Positions 1 through 10,208 are shown, numbered from the stretch's first letter. The stretch: DNA of 20,329 nt from Strongylocentrotus pallidus (GCA_030265145.1 JARBES010000116.1:17268915-17289243); one strand, 5' to 3'. Notes: generated by a model not told the origin, from the sequence alone. Made by a program: numbers and translations.

Positions 1-228
1 GGATCGCATATGCTTCCAATATGTTCATTTGAACCAAATTCATGACCCCATACCAAAACTTTGTATTACCTTTAATAGACAGGTTTGACTGTACCAAACC
101 AGTGCTCTCTTGAACGCAACTACTGTCTATTACCTTTCATGTTAATTTGTACATATTGGCTGAGAGACGTGAATTTAAGGTCTCATGCCAATAAAAATAA
201 TGATATTCAACTGAAATTCTAATTCTAG

Positions 229-393
229 ATTCCGAGGCAGGAAGATGGTACTTCCCAGTACAGGAAACACGGACCACCCTGGCACAATTGTTACCTGGTT
301 ACTAGAAAATTAATAGGAAATGAAAGTGAGATTCCATGTATAACGTACAACAGGCTCTTACAAAATGTAGTAGAGGTCTACAGGATCTTTTAA
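229..393 (+). CDS. Possible terminal exon at the left edge, frame ambiguous
   Basis: The plus strand shows a good acceptor, GAAATTCTAATTCTAG, ending at 228, followed by a short GC-richer patch. Two frames are attractive. Entering with two bases gives SEAGRWYFPVQETRTTLAQL and a stop at 303-305. Entering in phase 0 gives a 54-codon frame beginning IPRQEDGTSQYRKHG and ending at TAA 391-393. The end coordinate given is for the longer frame. Both cannot be coding, and neither product is recognised. Any partner exons would lie left of the window. Confidence 0.2.
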   Translation: MPRQEDGTSQYRKHGPPWHNCYLVTRKLIGNESEIPCITYNRLLQNVVEVYRIF

Positions 394-494
394 ACGGTGA
401 AAAGGAAAACAAAAATTAAAAATGAAATGAAACTGGTGATCAAATGAATTGTTCTATACAGCTTCAATGTATCATATTCATCTTTCAGTATTAA

Positions 495-645
495 GAGAAA
501 GTGAGGAAAACAGAGAAATTCATGTGCCCCTTTCATTTGGAGATAATGGGGGTGGGGTGGGAGAGAATGGGAGGCTGAGAAACAGAGAAAGTATCAAAAG
601 AGAAAAAGCAAGAAAGTGAGGAAAACAAGAGATATTCATGTGCCC
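495..645. repeat. 35-bp imperfect direct repeat, 116 bp apart
   Basis: AGAAAGTGAGGAAAACAGAG with ATTCATGTGCCC at 495-528 recurs at 611-645 with one inserted base and one or two substitutions. The 80-odd bases between are purine-rich. A tandem duplication of about 116 bp whose remaining part has decayed is the simplest explanation. Confidence 0.65.
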
Positions 646-1133
646 ATAACGAAAGCGCTCCCATGATGTTTGTCATTGCTATGAATGAACAGAATACATG
701 TACACCTTTTCGATCATTCCACAAGGTCTTGACAGAGCAGATCTCCTATCATATTGCAATCATTTTTTTCTTTATCCACATAAATTATGGCTCCTAATCC
801 ATAGGACCCCAAATCCACGGTTGAAATTGGATATTGCTTTGCTCTCAACCCACATATTTCTCTCCTTGTTTTTTCTCCTGAACCACTCCGCTCTCTGCCC
901 CATCTCAACAGACATCTGATACTACGATGACATCAACCTCCGATCGCCATGGTTACCAAGCATGGATGTATCAAGCGCCTTCCCACAGAATTCATTTGGC
1001 TGCCTCCAAAGGAGCATCATCTATTGAGCCCCCAACTCTAATCGGATAATGCCTAGAATGGGAGGAAAAGATAAAGTCCACTTACAAACCCATCCCTCTT
1101 CTCTCCCGCCAATTAAAAGAATGTCAAAGGAAA

Positions 1134-1147
1134 GTTGCCGTGGCAAC
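1134..1147. promoter_or_regulatory. Perfect palindromic RFX X-box
   Basis: GTTGCCGTGGCAAC fits the RFX consensus GTNRCC-N(0-3)-RGYAAC with both half-sites exact and a 2-bp spacer. RFX factors drive ciliary and some neuronal genes in animals. A poorer X-box-like site, ATCGCCATGGTTAC, lies at 943-956. Whether either works is inference. Confidence 0.6.
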
Positions 1148-1214
1148 GGAGCAATGTACGCAAGCCATCTTCCTTACAAAACTACTCAAATTAGCTCAGA
1201 CTTAGCGAAAAATA

Positions 1215-2110
1215 ATAACATTTCAAACCCTCACGGATCTTTGCACATAATGTCCTAGAAAGTGATAGGGTTTGACTTCCTATTCAAGCTGCAAGGGGAA
1301 AGAGAGCTTTGAAATGCTTCAGGAAAAAGGCAACAATAGGAAAAAAAATATCGAGAGCCTCAGAAACCGGAACTAATGAACTATATCTGCTGTGAAATTG
1401 CCCTTTTGATGTATGATGGTTTCTTTGAAATCAATTTGCCTTGACATTTGAAGCACATTTTCAAAGCAACATGACTGAAAGGGAAGATCAGTTAGAAATA
1501 GAGGGAAAAATGGAGATGATCGATCGCAAAGAGAGGCAAATACTAGAACGTGGATGTGCAGGTTAACTTGATGGATTGCAGATCTCCAGAAAAGGGAGTT
1601 TTCTATATCAAATCATCTACTATTTCAGATATTCCAGAACGACAGAGAATCAGAAAATTCTCTAGGTTTAAAAATGTCCGTTGTAGTAATTTGTGGTGTG
1701 TGTGTGTGTGCATGCCTATTGAAAGTTTATTTGTCTAATTCAGTTTCCATTATTGACTAATTTGACCCTGCATTTATTTGGTATTTCTCTTGTCGTTTTT
1801 TCTCTTGCTTTCAGGGCCATTCCTCACAAGCATTTGCTTTTCTATTGGTCCTTTCCATATTCCAGGCTGCATTTTGTATTCTAACTGTTTGTATGTTTTA
1901 TGTATTTGTTTTTTCACAAAAATTAACTTTGAGAATTTATCAGTTTGTAGTTACAAAACGACTTCTTGCTCAGCTTGAAGTTTGAAATCTTGAGAAGTTG
2001 TTGTTTCGGTCATTTGGTGATGCGCAAAGTCGCATCGGTATTAGATTGTCATTGTGTGAAGTTGTGAACACATCCAAAATGACTGCTTGCTCAATACCTT
2101 GCTGTTTAAA
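1215..2110. other. Unannotated unique AT-rich DNA
   Basis: Apart from the (GT)n run I see no gene, repeat or convincing splice-bounded frame. TTTGAAATCAATTTGCC and TTTTCAAAGCAAC (about 1422-1470) are TCF/LEF-like words, too weak to call. Confidence 0.5.
1693..1710 (+). repeat. (GT)n microsatellite
   Basis: Short dinucleotide run in otherwise unique AT-rich sequence. Confidence 0.85.
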
Positions 2111-2116
2111 ACCAGG
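2111..2116. repeat. Left target-site duplication of the 2117 MITE
   Basis: ACCAGG here is repeated exactly at 2390-2395 directly outside the inverted repeats. The run of five Gs at 2115-2119 leaves an ambiguity of a base or two, but 6 bp is the longest match that is consistent with both ends. Confidence 0.75.
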
Positions 2117-2389
2117 GGGTGTTTCACAAAGATCCTAAGTCAAATTTAACTCTAAGTTGGACTTAAAAATTATGGAGAGCTGTTTGTAGCCACAGGACAA
2201 AATATATTCTAAAGCAAAAACTCAAGTATTTTAGACTTTTCATAAATTCCACACCAAGAACTTGAAATCTCCTCAATAATAGAAAATATTAAATGATTTG
2301 AATCAATATTTTTTTAAATAAATTTTAAAAATATTTTGAAAGATGCTAAATTGTTGATAAGTTCAACTTAGGATCTTTGTGAAACACCC
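2117..2389. mobile_element. MITE (non-autonomous DNA transposon), complete, with TSD
   Basis: The ends are perfect terminal inverted repeats of 24 bp that start GGGTGTTTCACAAAGATCCT on each strand and then diverge. The inside is AT-rich and non-coding. A perfect 6-bp target-site duplication, ACCAGG, flanks the element at 2111-2116 and 2390-2395. At 273 bp with no transposase frame it must have been moved by an enzyme encoded elsewhere. Superfamily is unassigned: a 6-bp duplication does not fit the 3-bp Harbinger, 8-bp hAT or TTAA classes. The exact ends and duplication suggest a fairly young copy. Confidence 0.88.
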
Positions 2390-2645
2390 ACCAGGAGTAA
2401 TCATTGTTTTGGTGCCATATAATTTTGTTGCTCAATTAGAGTTTAAAACTATTCATTACTTCATTGCAGTGTGAACATAGCTTAGAACGGGTGAGAACAT
2501 GACATTCATGACCAGAGTCGCACTTCACATTCATGCCTCAATGCAATGCATCATGAAGCCAGAAAAACAAATTATTGCCCACTCAGCAAACATGATGAAT
2601 GTTCAAAAACTGAAAGATGGTCCCAATGGTTTGAAGGGAATCATA

Positions 2646-2671
2646 GGGGGGGAGGGGGAGGGGGGGGGGGG
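2646..2671 (+). repeat. Poly-G tract
   Basis: Twenty-six bases are all G except for two As. It creates a glycine run in a spurious frame. Length is probably variable between individuals and hard to sequence. Confidence 0.85.
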
Positions 2672-2679
2672 CTGACGAA

Positions 2680-3417
2680 AATGCTCAATGCTTCACACTA
2701 TTGTAAGAACAGCCCAACTGGCAATTGTTGTAATACAATACAGACTCATGGTTTGAAGCAATTATGTGTTGTAATGGTTCAAATTTTTTCTGACACTGTG
2801 AAATACTTTGGTTTAAAATGTAGTTATTTAAAAATATATTTTTATAATTTTATAATTTATAATACTTACAGCCTTTAGGCAAATCCCTGCATAAAGATGA
2901 CCCTACCTATCAAGACCAATTTTTGTTCTGCCTCCATTGAGCAGTCTTAATATACAGGTTTCACTTATATTAAACTTTGGGGAGCCAATGAATTATTCCA
3001 GTATAACGGACAAGATTATAAAGAATGATATACTTAGTAAAATATTGTTATTGTTATTTTTTAGTCTTTGTTAATCTGAGGTACAGTGAAGAAGAGACTT
3101 TCTTTCAAAATGGTTTACCTATATTCTAAATGGTCTGAATACCAGTACCGGTATGCAAAAATTCTCTTTAATCAAGAATGATTTTAACACAGGTTTCGAC
3201 GAGAAACAAGAAAAATGTGATCGTTACATGCAGACAGGATGCCTTTCTATACAGGTGAACGCTATTTAACACATGTTTCACTGTAGTATCTTCTACATGC
3301 TAATACTCCATGTTTTGTACATTATCATATGAACAGTAATACTTCACATCACAAGCAGCCATTTTCCAAGCAGTGTAGTACCATGTGTACACCGTAAAGC
3401 ACACAAGCTCATAATTT
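2680..3417. other. Unannotated AT-rich DNA
   Basis: Stops occur in all frames; there are no tandem repeats. Only scattered AT-rich words and CAGGTTTCAC-like strings of unknown origin are seen. Confidence 0.5.
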
Positions 3418-3535
3418 AGTATCGGGCTCGCCCGAAATGGAAGCCCAGTGATAAACAGAACGGCCTACGCCGGGTCACGTAACACCAAACTCAAAGACCC
3501 ATTCACTCAGTCATGTTTGATCATGCAAATGCTCG
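3418..3535. promoter_or_regulatory. Small CpG-rich block with octamer
   Basis: CpG-rich words (CGGGCTCGCCCG, which is a near-perfect hairpin, and CCTACGCCGGGTCACGTAAC) stand out from AT-rich flanks. An exact POU octamer, ATGCAAAT, is at 3523-3530. The block abuts the 460-bp purine tract. It could be a small regulatory element or the edge of an old repeat. Confidence 0.3.
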
Positions 3536-3540
3536 TGATG

Positions 3541-3790
3541 CTCGCGAGGGAGAGGAGAAAAATTAGAGTTGGGAGGATGGGGAGAAGGATGGGAAGAATG
3601 ACGAGAACTAAAAGGAAACAGAAAGAGAACAGAAAGAGGAGGAAAATGCAAAGGAAGAGGAAGAGTTGGATGAGGGATAACAACTGAGAGGGTGCTGGAA
3701 AATAAAAATGAGAAAGTGAGGGCGGAGAGAGGCGGGAGGAGGGAGGAAGGGAGGAGGGAGGAGGAGGAAGGAAGGAGAGAGGGTGAGAGA

Positions 3791-3824
<34 letters not shown>

Positions 3825-4000
3825 TAGAGAGAGAGAGATAAGGAGAGAAAAAAGAGGAAGTTAGTTAAGGGAGGGGTGAGAGGGAGATGGGCAGGAGTAA
3901 GGCAATTGAAAAAAGGGACAAAAGAAGAGGAAATAGAAAAAAAGATGAATTTGTAAAAAAATGTTTTGAAAAAAATGCAGAAGAAAGGCAGGAGATTAAA
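3541..4000 (+). repeat. Long purine-rich (GA/GGA) tract
   Basis: The plus strand is overwhelmingly A and G for some 460 bases. Its core at about 3715-3900 is almost uninterrupted, with GGGAGGA blocks passing into (GA)n. It produces spurious long frames on both strands (Arg/Lys/Glu on one, Ser/Leu/Pro on the other). Mirror-symmetric polypurine of this kind can form triplex DNA. Confidence 0.85.
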
Positions 4001-4611
4001 CCTCATGGGCTCGGTGGAGATTGGTGAGGAATACTGAGAGATAGCGGGAAGACCTAAACTGACTTTCCATTATAAGGTGATTTGCTCAGAATTACAGAGC
4101 CAACAGAGCTCTAGACATATGACAAGTACCCTATGTAGATTTGGTGACAATGAATTACATCCAGACAATCACCATCGATTTATCACACAAATTTGCCCCA
4201 ATGGCATAAAACGTCCTAATTACATGAAATATTCACTATAAGTTGCATTTTTGATGGCCTGTAGTCTCAATAATAGCGCCTACTCTGTACTGGCACCAAA
4301 TCGCTTCCATTAATATAGATGTTTGAACCCACAGACAGATGTGGGTGTCAGGTTACACCCAATTAATGAAAAAATATTCTTGAATATTCGCTGACATTAC
4401 TACTGTAGTATATCAATAGCACATCATCTTCCTGATTCTTGGTATTGTGTATAACGGGAGAATGCAGGCATCACCTTGTATACATCTAGCGGAGCTTGTA
4501 TACAAACAGTGTGTAGTCCCACTCAATCCAATTGATATAGGGTTCTTTCAATATTGTTGTGTTTGCAAAAAAGAAGAAGAAATGTTCACCCCCTTTCCAG
4601 TCTTTGCAAGG
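4001..4611. other. Unannotated DNA between the two purine tracts
   Basis: There is no open frame of note. GGGTGT-CAGGTT-ACACCC at about 4344 forms a small 6-bp stem. Nothing else is supported. Confidence 0.5.
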
Positions 4612-4788
4612 AATTGAAGGGTAGGGAAGGGGGTAATGGGGTAGCGGAGGGGGTAAAGGGGTAGGGGAGGGGATAAAGGGGGGAGGGGGAGAGAAGGGAG
4701 AGAAGGAGAAAGGGGGAGAGGGAGGGGAGAAGGAGAAAGGGGAGAGGGAGAGGAGAGAGAAGGGGGGGGGGGAGGAGGAGAATGAGAG
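4612..4788 (+). repeat. G-rich purine tract with quadruplex potential
   Basis: Repeated GGGGTAGGGG-like units (4620-4680) pass into GGGAGA units and a run of ten or more Gs near 4765. Many groups of three or more Gs are separated by short loops on the plus strand. Confidence 0.8.
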
Positions 4789-5779
4789 TATTTGAGTTCC
4801 AGGAACAATCTGGAAAAGATGACTATGAAATGTCTAAATATTAAAATAAGATCCCAGCTCAAAATGCACATGTACATGTTTTCAGCACAAGCCATCAAGT
4901 GCCTAGCCTAATCAGAATGAAAGCAATTTATGTTTTACCATGCATAGAATCCAGGCTAAACATGGAAATGAAGTATGATTGGAAGAATTTGATTGATCGA
5001 TTCCGTAGAAATTAAGATAATTGAGTTGGGAATGCTCTAGTTCATGAGACCTTTTATGTCGCACTATACAGGTGAAGGAATATTATATTTAATAGGATTT
5101 TGTTTCCATTATTCTCATTGAAACTGCACGGGTAGAACAGGTGCTTGTATTCATAAAGGGTGTCTTGTATAATGTTGTTTCTCATACCTTCATACACAAA
5201 AGGAGCCTTTTCCGGTTACAAACATAGAAACCTGTATATATACCAAGTAATATCATTGGTTTGGTGTACAGCCCCTTCAAATGTAGTATATCTCCAGAAT
5301 ATTCTAATAGAATCAGACAACATTTAAGTTGAATTTACTAGATTGTAATGATACCTGCATGCCAAATTAGTTTGATATCACATCGTTTATAAACAAACCC
5401 TGGGCAATGCGCAGAGAAAGACTATAGGATTCAACTGACTTACAGAATTCCTATTCCTACATATTTTCATGAATACACATGTAAACGTATAACTATATGG
5501 TCTTCTACAAACTCTACAAGTTTTCGTTAGCAAGTAAAGCATTAATTTCTGTTTATATAAACCATTTACTGTATGTTGAATGTACAATGTTTTTTTCTTC
5601 AATTTTGATTAATATTTCTTAAGCCAGTTCCTCTTGAAATGCACATGTCTATTGTCTGTCTGGAGCCAAAAAGTGACTCAGATTTTTTTTAGAGATGCCC
5701 TCCTTGCTCAAAACAGATGATAGAGTTCCAAAGCTGTTTACTTTGAAATAAAAACAACATATTATCATTTTCCTAGTAC
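4789..5779. other. Unannotated AT-rich DNA
   Basis: The only frames are short and AT-driven. TACATGT-type palindromes occur (for example about 4868). No repeat structure is recognised. Confidence 0.5.
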
Positions 5780-6130
5780 TGGGTCTGCAGAGGATGTGCT
5801 GCGTTCATACATAAATCCAGCAAGTGGGAATGTGCCTTTGCTAAGCACACACAATGGGGTGGAGCGATGTAAGAAGTGCCATCACTGTAATTAACTAAAC
5901 ATCAATCTCCCCATTAATAAGCCCGATGTAATTGGCTAGCAGGGCTGATGAGATCAGTTGTATAAAGCTGCTCTTCGGTCTGATGGCGGTCGCAGGGCAC
6001 GAGCAATTTGGCGCAGTCAGTCATTTAAATGGCCCATTCGCACGGCCTGTGCTTTGTCAGTGTCATTGTTCACAGATACTGTTGCATTTTCAGTATGGAT
6101 TAAAATCACTTTCTGGGAGTTTTTTGTCTT
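5780..6130. promoter_or_regulatory. Candidate cis-regulatory module A
   Basis: This block is more GC-balanced than its flanks and carries densely packed motif-like words: CTGTAATTAACTAAAC, CCCATTAATAAG, TGTAATTGGCTAG, CAATTTGGCGC and CATTTAAATGGCC. A 90-codon frame without ATG crosses it (5932-6204, containing GHEQFGAVSHLNGPFARP), so a coding explanation is not excluded, but it begins with a non-AUG codon and lacks a good acceptor. The style resembles conserved non-coding enhancers; conservation was not tested. Confidence 0.4.
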
Positions 6131-6479
6131 CTTATCTTATTCATGTTCTGACTTCATTGAGAAAGATGTTGTCTGAGGACATATATTGTTTCCTACATGT
6201 ATAAATTCATCTTGAACATGGGATGTACTACAGTTTCACATTCAACATATTTGGCAAGACAACATTTTTGATTAAAATTCAAATGAGAAGGGAATTTATA
6301 ATTTTTGTTCATATAAGCCCACAAAACAAAGGAAATTCAATTCACTCTAAAAGATGAATATCTTTAGAAAAGCCAAGCCACGCAAATCCTTTGAGATATA
6401 AAGCTAATTTGAATAACTTTCATTCAAATATAAAATTTCTGCTATACCTGTATGTACTCAAACTTCTTAGAAATAAAGC

Positions 6480-6800
6480 TCTGACTTCCTCATGGTATCA
6501 TTCACTAGCTCATGATAATAAATTTATTTCCTCATGAACTAATTACTGCTCATTAATGACCATCATTTTCTTGATTTGATTAATTTCACTGGTAGTCATT
6601 TCAATAAATCACTGAAAATCATTAATAGGTATGATCATTAAAAATAAACCTTTTGAATATGACTTGAGGAGGGGGGGGGGGGGGGGTGGAGGATACTGGG
6701 CAACGATAGACTACCGCTCTGTCTAATCTCCCCCAATGGGATTAATGATTTATTTGGCTTGGCAGATTGCAAAAACCCAAAGCCGAGTCATTTTTTCACT
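6480..6800. promoter_or_regulatory. Candidate cis-regulatory module B, homeodomain-site cluster
   Basis: TAAT/ATTA cores crowd 6515-6660 (ACTAATTACTG, CATTAATGACC, TTGATTAATTTC, CATTAATAGG, TCATTAAAAA). After the 16-G run come GTCTAATCTCC and GGGATTAATGATTTA, which hold Otx-like (TAATCT/GGATTA) and paired homeodomain cores, and TTGGCTTGGCA, an NFI-like site. AT-richness raises chance TAAT hits. Confidence 0.4.
6671..6686 (+). repeat. Run of 16 Gs
   Basis: An uninterrupted G homopolymer next to GGTGGAGG, between two homeodomain-site-rich blocks. Confidence 0.9.
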
Positions 6801-7514
6801 TCATCATGAAGCCTCTTCTGTCATATACTGTACATGTACATATCGAAGTACTCTTCCTTTTTAATACAGCAACTTATTGCTCGCAAAAGAAGAGGGACGA
6901 TGAAAATACCAAGAAGAAATGAGAAAATACTAAACACGAATTACAGTGCACCGGTAATTAGGATCCTCATCTATTTACAACATCAACTCATATGACCTTA
7001 AAACTTTTTTCCTAATTTCTTTACCTATCTCTGCAAGCAATGTGACCCCTGCTTTTATTTTGTGTCATAAAGTACAGAACTAGATACTTGATTACTAACA
7101 TGAAAGGCAATAATGGACAAATCATAATCTCATTAGCAAAAGTTCCTGCACTTTTCTAATGGTGATATAGCATGAAAGTCAATTAAAGAACACTAACGAC
7201 AGTTGTACATGTTTTCTCAATTACTATTCGACTGCACTAATGACCAATGAAAATATATTAGTTGAATGAGAAATATGAAAGTATTGAGTAGAAGATCATT
7301 TAATATTTAGGTAGTGAAATATAAATTTTGGTATGGCTGCTTGCATGTTGTAATATATACAAAAGGCCATTAATTATTGCCTTTCCATTTTGATTTACAA
7401 ATGATGACCTTCTAAGCAATTGAAAGTACTTATTTGAGTTCAAATTATTTGTAAATTAAAATACATAGTTACAAACGGTTCTGAGTACTTGTGCATGTAA
7501 GGGTGAATTGCTGA
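6801..7514. other. Unannotated AT-rich DNA
   Basis: No gene or repeat is seen. Frequent CATTAAT and TACATGTA words continue from module B. Confidence 0.45.
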
Positions 7515-7729
7515 TTGGTCTAAAACCAGTTGGTCTACTATCCACATGGTCTAATAAATACTTTGTCTACTTATCATTTGGTCTAATGACCATTTAGGCT
7601 GATAGCCATTTGGTCTAATTTCCATTTGGTCTACCGGTAATCTCCAATAAGTCTACTACCCATTTTGTCTATTTTTCATTAGTCTAATTCCCAGTTCGTC
7701 TACTATCAATAAAGTATAATAATCATTTG
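7515..7729. repeat. TTGGTCTA minisatellite, degenerate, about 20-bp unit
   Basis: Around ten imperfect copies of CATTTGGTCTAATNNC follow one another (TTGGTCTA at 7515, 7530, 7579 and later, decaying to TTCGTCTA at about 7695). Spacing between copies varies from about 15 to 22 bp. This family is widespread in marine invertebrate DNA. No coding potential. Confidence 0.8.
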
Positions 7730-8120
7730 ATGATGATTATTATTCATGATTAAACGGCAATAAACCCATGTAGGTCATACGCTGAAGAAAAGGAAGGGTT
7801 TTAACTCTTTTCATTTTAACACAGAGTTAATTCCCTTCTGGATCTCAACAGACGTAATGAAAGACTCCTCACATACATTGAGATACCAATATAACTAATT
7901 ATGAATCTGTGTTAAGCTCACTGTTTCTAGGAATTGATCAATAATTCTACAGAATATCAATAATTGCCATCAGGTCTATGAGCCAATGTTATTATGCATG
8001 GCTGTTAGCGATGTACATCTCACATAAATTTGAAGTTGTCTGCTGGAAAGAAAAATTTCTCTGAGCTTTATATTTTATCAAAGATAACCACTCTCTGGTT
8101 ACGGTAGAGGCCATGACTAG

Positions 8121-8357
8121 GTTTCAGGTTAAGTTAGGGTTAGGGCTATCGTTAAGCAGTGTTTAGTCCAGGGTGGCGGTTCAAGGGACATATACAAGAA
8201 ATTTTCTTGGTTGACATTTGCTTCAGGAAAAATTGCTCCTTAAATTCTTCAAAAACACATTACGCACAGTAGGGTAAGCGGTAGGGTTTGCGACTACATG
8301 TAGGTTTGGGGTTAAGTTGGGGTTAAGTTGGGGTTTAGATGGAGTTAGGGTTAGGAA
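8121..8357. repeat. Degenerate telomere-like (TTAGGG) sequence in two patches
   Basis: Patches at 8121-8155 and 8269-8357 are built from GGGTTAGGG, GGGTTAAGTTGG and GTAGGGTTT, variants of the animal telomere hexamer, always G-rich on the plus strand. The longest exact run is only two hexamers, so this is an old interstitial tract or an independently grown simple repeat. Confidence 0.6.
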
Positions 8358-8479
8358 AAGTATTTGCTGCATACTGTAGTTAAAGATAGCCTGGGATACT
8401 GATCACAAGAGCAATTAGCTGCAGAGGAATCAATTGCGAAACAATCAACCCTACAGCATGTGTCATAGAACCGTTTTCT

Positions 8480-8860
8480 CATTCTCACTGTTCCAAGGTA
8501 ACACGAACGAGTTGGGGCCGCTCTAATTAACGCGCAAACTCACCAGGCCCATGATCAAGCACGTTTATTCAAACCGCGTCCAACAAGCCTCTCCATATCC
8601 GTTAATGGACTCTTTGCTAAAAGGGGATTATCTCCTAAATGTATAGCAATGGAAGGTTGATTATATGACGGAAAATCAATTAGAGTTGTCCAATTCTTCC
8701 TGGTATCCCCCACCAATAAAATTACCATTTATTGTTTGAATGAGTTGGGTTTAATTCCTCCACAATAACTCAATACTCCTTCGGTGCAACCCGATCTGTA
8801 TATTCATTAATTGCATTTGGAACTTCATTAAAAATTCATATCCTGAAAAGCTATTGTTAG
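8480..8860. promoter_or_regulatory. Candidate cis-regulatory module C
   Basis: A non-repetitive, unusually even-composition block with GCTCTAATTAACGCGC, CATGATCAAGCACG, TTTATTCAAACCGCG, CCGTTAATGG, GGGGATTATCTCC and TATTCATTAATTGCATTTGG (POU/homeodomain-like). It has stops in every frame I read, so it is not an exon. CpG is kept in its left half. It looks like a developmental enhancer. Confidence 0.42.
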
Positions 8861-10184
8861 AAAAAGCCACTATCTGATGGTTTATGAATTATTTCAAAAG
8901 GGAAATAGAGCATAGTAACAAAACACTCCTTTCTTCTGAAATGTAATGGATATTTGGGTTTCATTCAATTTCGATTTACAATCTAATTAGAAGTGGTAAT
9001 TTATTTAAAGAAAATATAATTTGGTGATGATTCTGTGCATTTACATGTACATGTATATGGTGCAATTTTTATGTGTAAAAACATTCAAAAGTGCAATTTT
9101 ATCATAATTATTATAATGGAATACTCATTCAAGCATCTTTTTTGTGGTGTAATTGGATTTAAGAACAGAATACACAGAATCACACACACGGGTGATATAT
9201 GAAGTATAAATACTTAAGTGGAGTAGTGGATCAACTGAAAATGATTTTGACATCGTACCAAGAAGATCCTGACAACAGGAATATAGTTAACAACAAGGTC
9301 TATCCTATAGTATTTAATTTTTGGATTACATGTACATCACTATAATGTTTGCACATGTTGATAGGTGATGGTCCAAACTACTGAAGTTTTATTTTAGTTT
9401 TATTTTTTTGAAAGCCTCTGCAATCACGTTCTAATAAATAAAAAAAATCTGTATGAATTGTGAAACGCAAAGACTTTGTTTTCTCTGAGAGTCACTAGGG
9501 GACTGGTTAATCATTAATCGCTAAAATCTGTATTTATTCTATTCTATTCTTGCACAGGGCAAATCCAACTAGGTAATACGTATTTGAACTCACAGTTTGT
9601 ACAATACTATTTACTTGCACAGATACCAAGTGCTTAAAGACCCGAGTACACATACAACATCGGAGATCTAATTTAAACCTTTTTGCAGGTGATTTGAGAG
9701 GAATTGAACTGATTAGATAAAGTGTCAATGACAAATTGACAGTAGCAAATTACTGTGTTTACAGGGATTCAGAATCCTTGATTTTCTTTGAATTGATTTA
9801 ATTAAGTATCAAAAGAATGCAGGAAAAACAGATTCAAGAGAAGTTCAGACAGATAGCAGAATATATCATTTGATAATCTGAAAAAGAGCTTACGTAAACA
9901 GTTGTATTTACACCGCTATAAATAGCAAAAGTGTGTGTACGAGTTGGACATGTAGCCGAGTTCTGAGGCAATTCCATATCGATTGAATACAGAAACCCTG
10001 TGGGGAACATTCATGCATAATCTAATCAACACTACATGTAGGTTCATTCACATTACAGAAAAACCCATTTGAAAAACCAGTTTTTTAAACTACCATTTGC
10101 ACTAGTTAATGGAAAAACGTATATAACACTGTCGTGTTTTGATAATGTTTTTTGTTGAGAGAGTTGTGTGCATGCGCCACTTGT
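8861..10184. other. Unannotated AT-rich DNA
   Basis: Very AT-rich; it includes ACATGTACATGTATA at about 9046. A strong plus-strand acceptor-like string (AAACCTTTTTGCAG) ends at 9688, but only about nine open codons follow in the best frame, so no exon is called. Confidence 0.5.
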
Positions 10185-10208
10185 TGTTGCTCTGCATGCG
10201 TTATAAAT
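10185..10208. repeat. 24-bp direct repeat, left copy (pair at 10377-10400)
   Basis: The sequence matches 10377-10400 with no mismatch. Each copy carries GCATGCG and TTATAAAT, so the insertion duplicated a TATA-like string. Confidence 0.85.

Noticed and set aside
71-135. Inverted TAATAGACAG / CTGTCTATTA pair
   Set aside because: About ten bases with a loop of some 40 is expected by chance in a window of this size.
2546-2878. 110-codon plus-strand frame with a glycine run
   Set aside because: The glycine run is the poly-G tract and the C-terminal part is AT-driven (Tyr/Ile/Asn). No acceptor, donor or homology is recognised.
3608-4006. 132-codon minus-strand frame rich in Ser and Leu
   Set aside because: It is the antisense of the purine tract; composition alone keeps it open.
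4548-4898. 116-codon minus-strand frame with Pro/Ser/Leu repeats
   Set aside because: It reads the complement of the GGGGA tract; there is no domain and no splice logic.
9675-9712. Acceptor-like CCTTTTTGCAG on the plus strand
   Set aside because: The best frame after it closes within about ten codons, and no partner donor was found.
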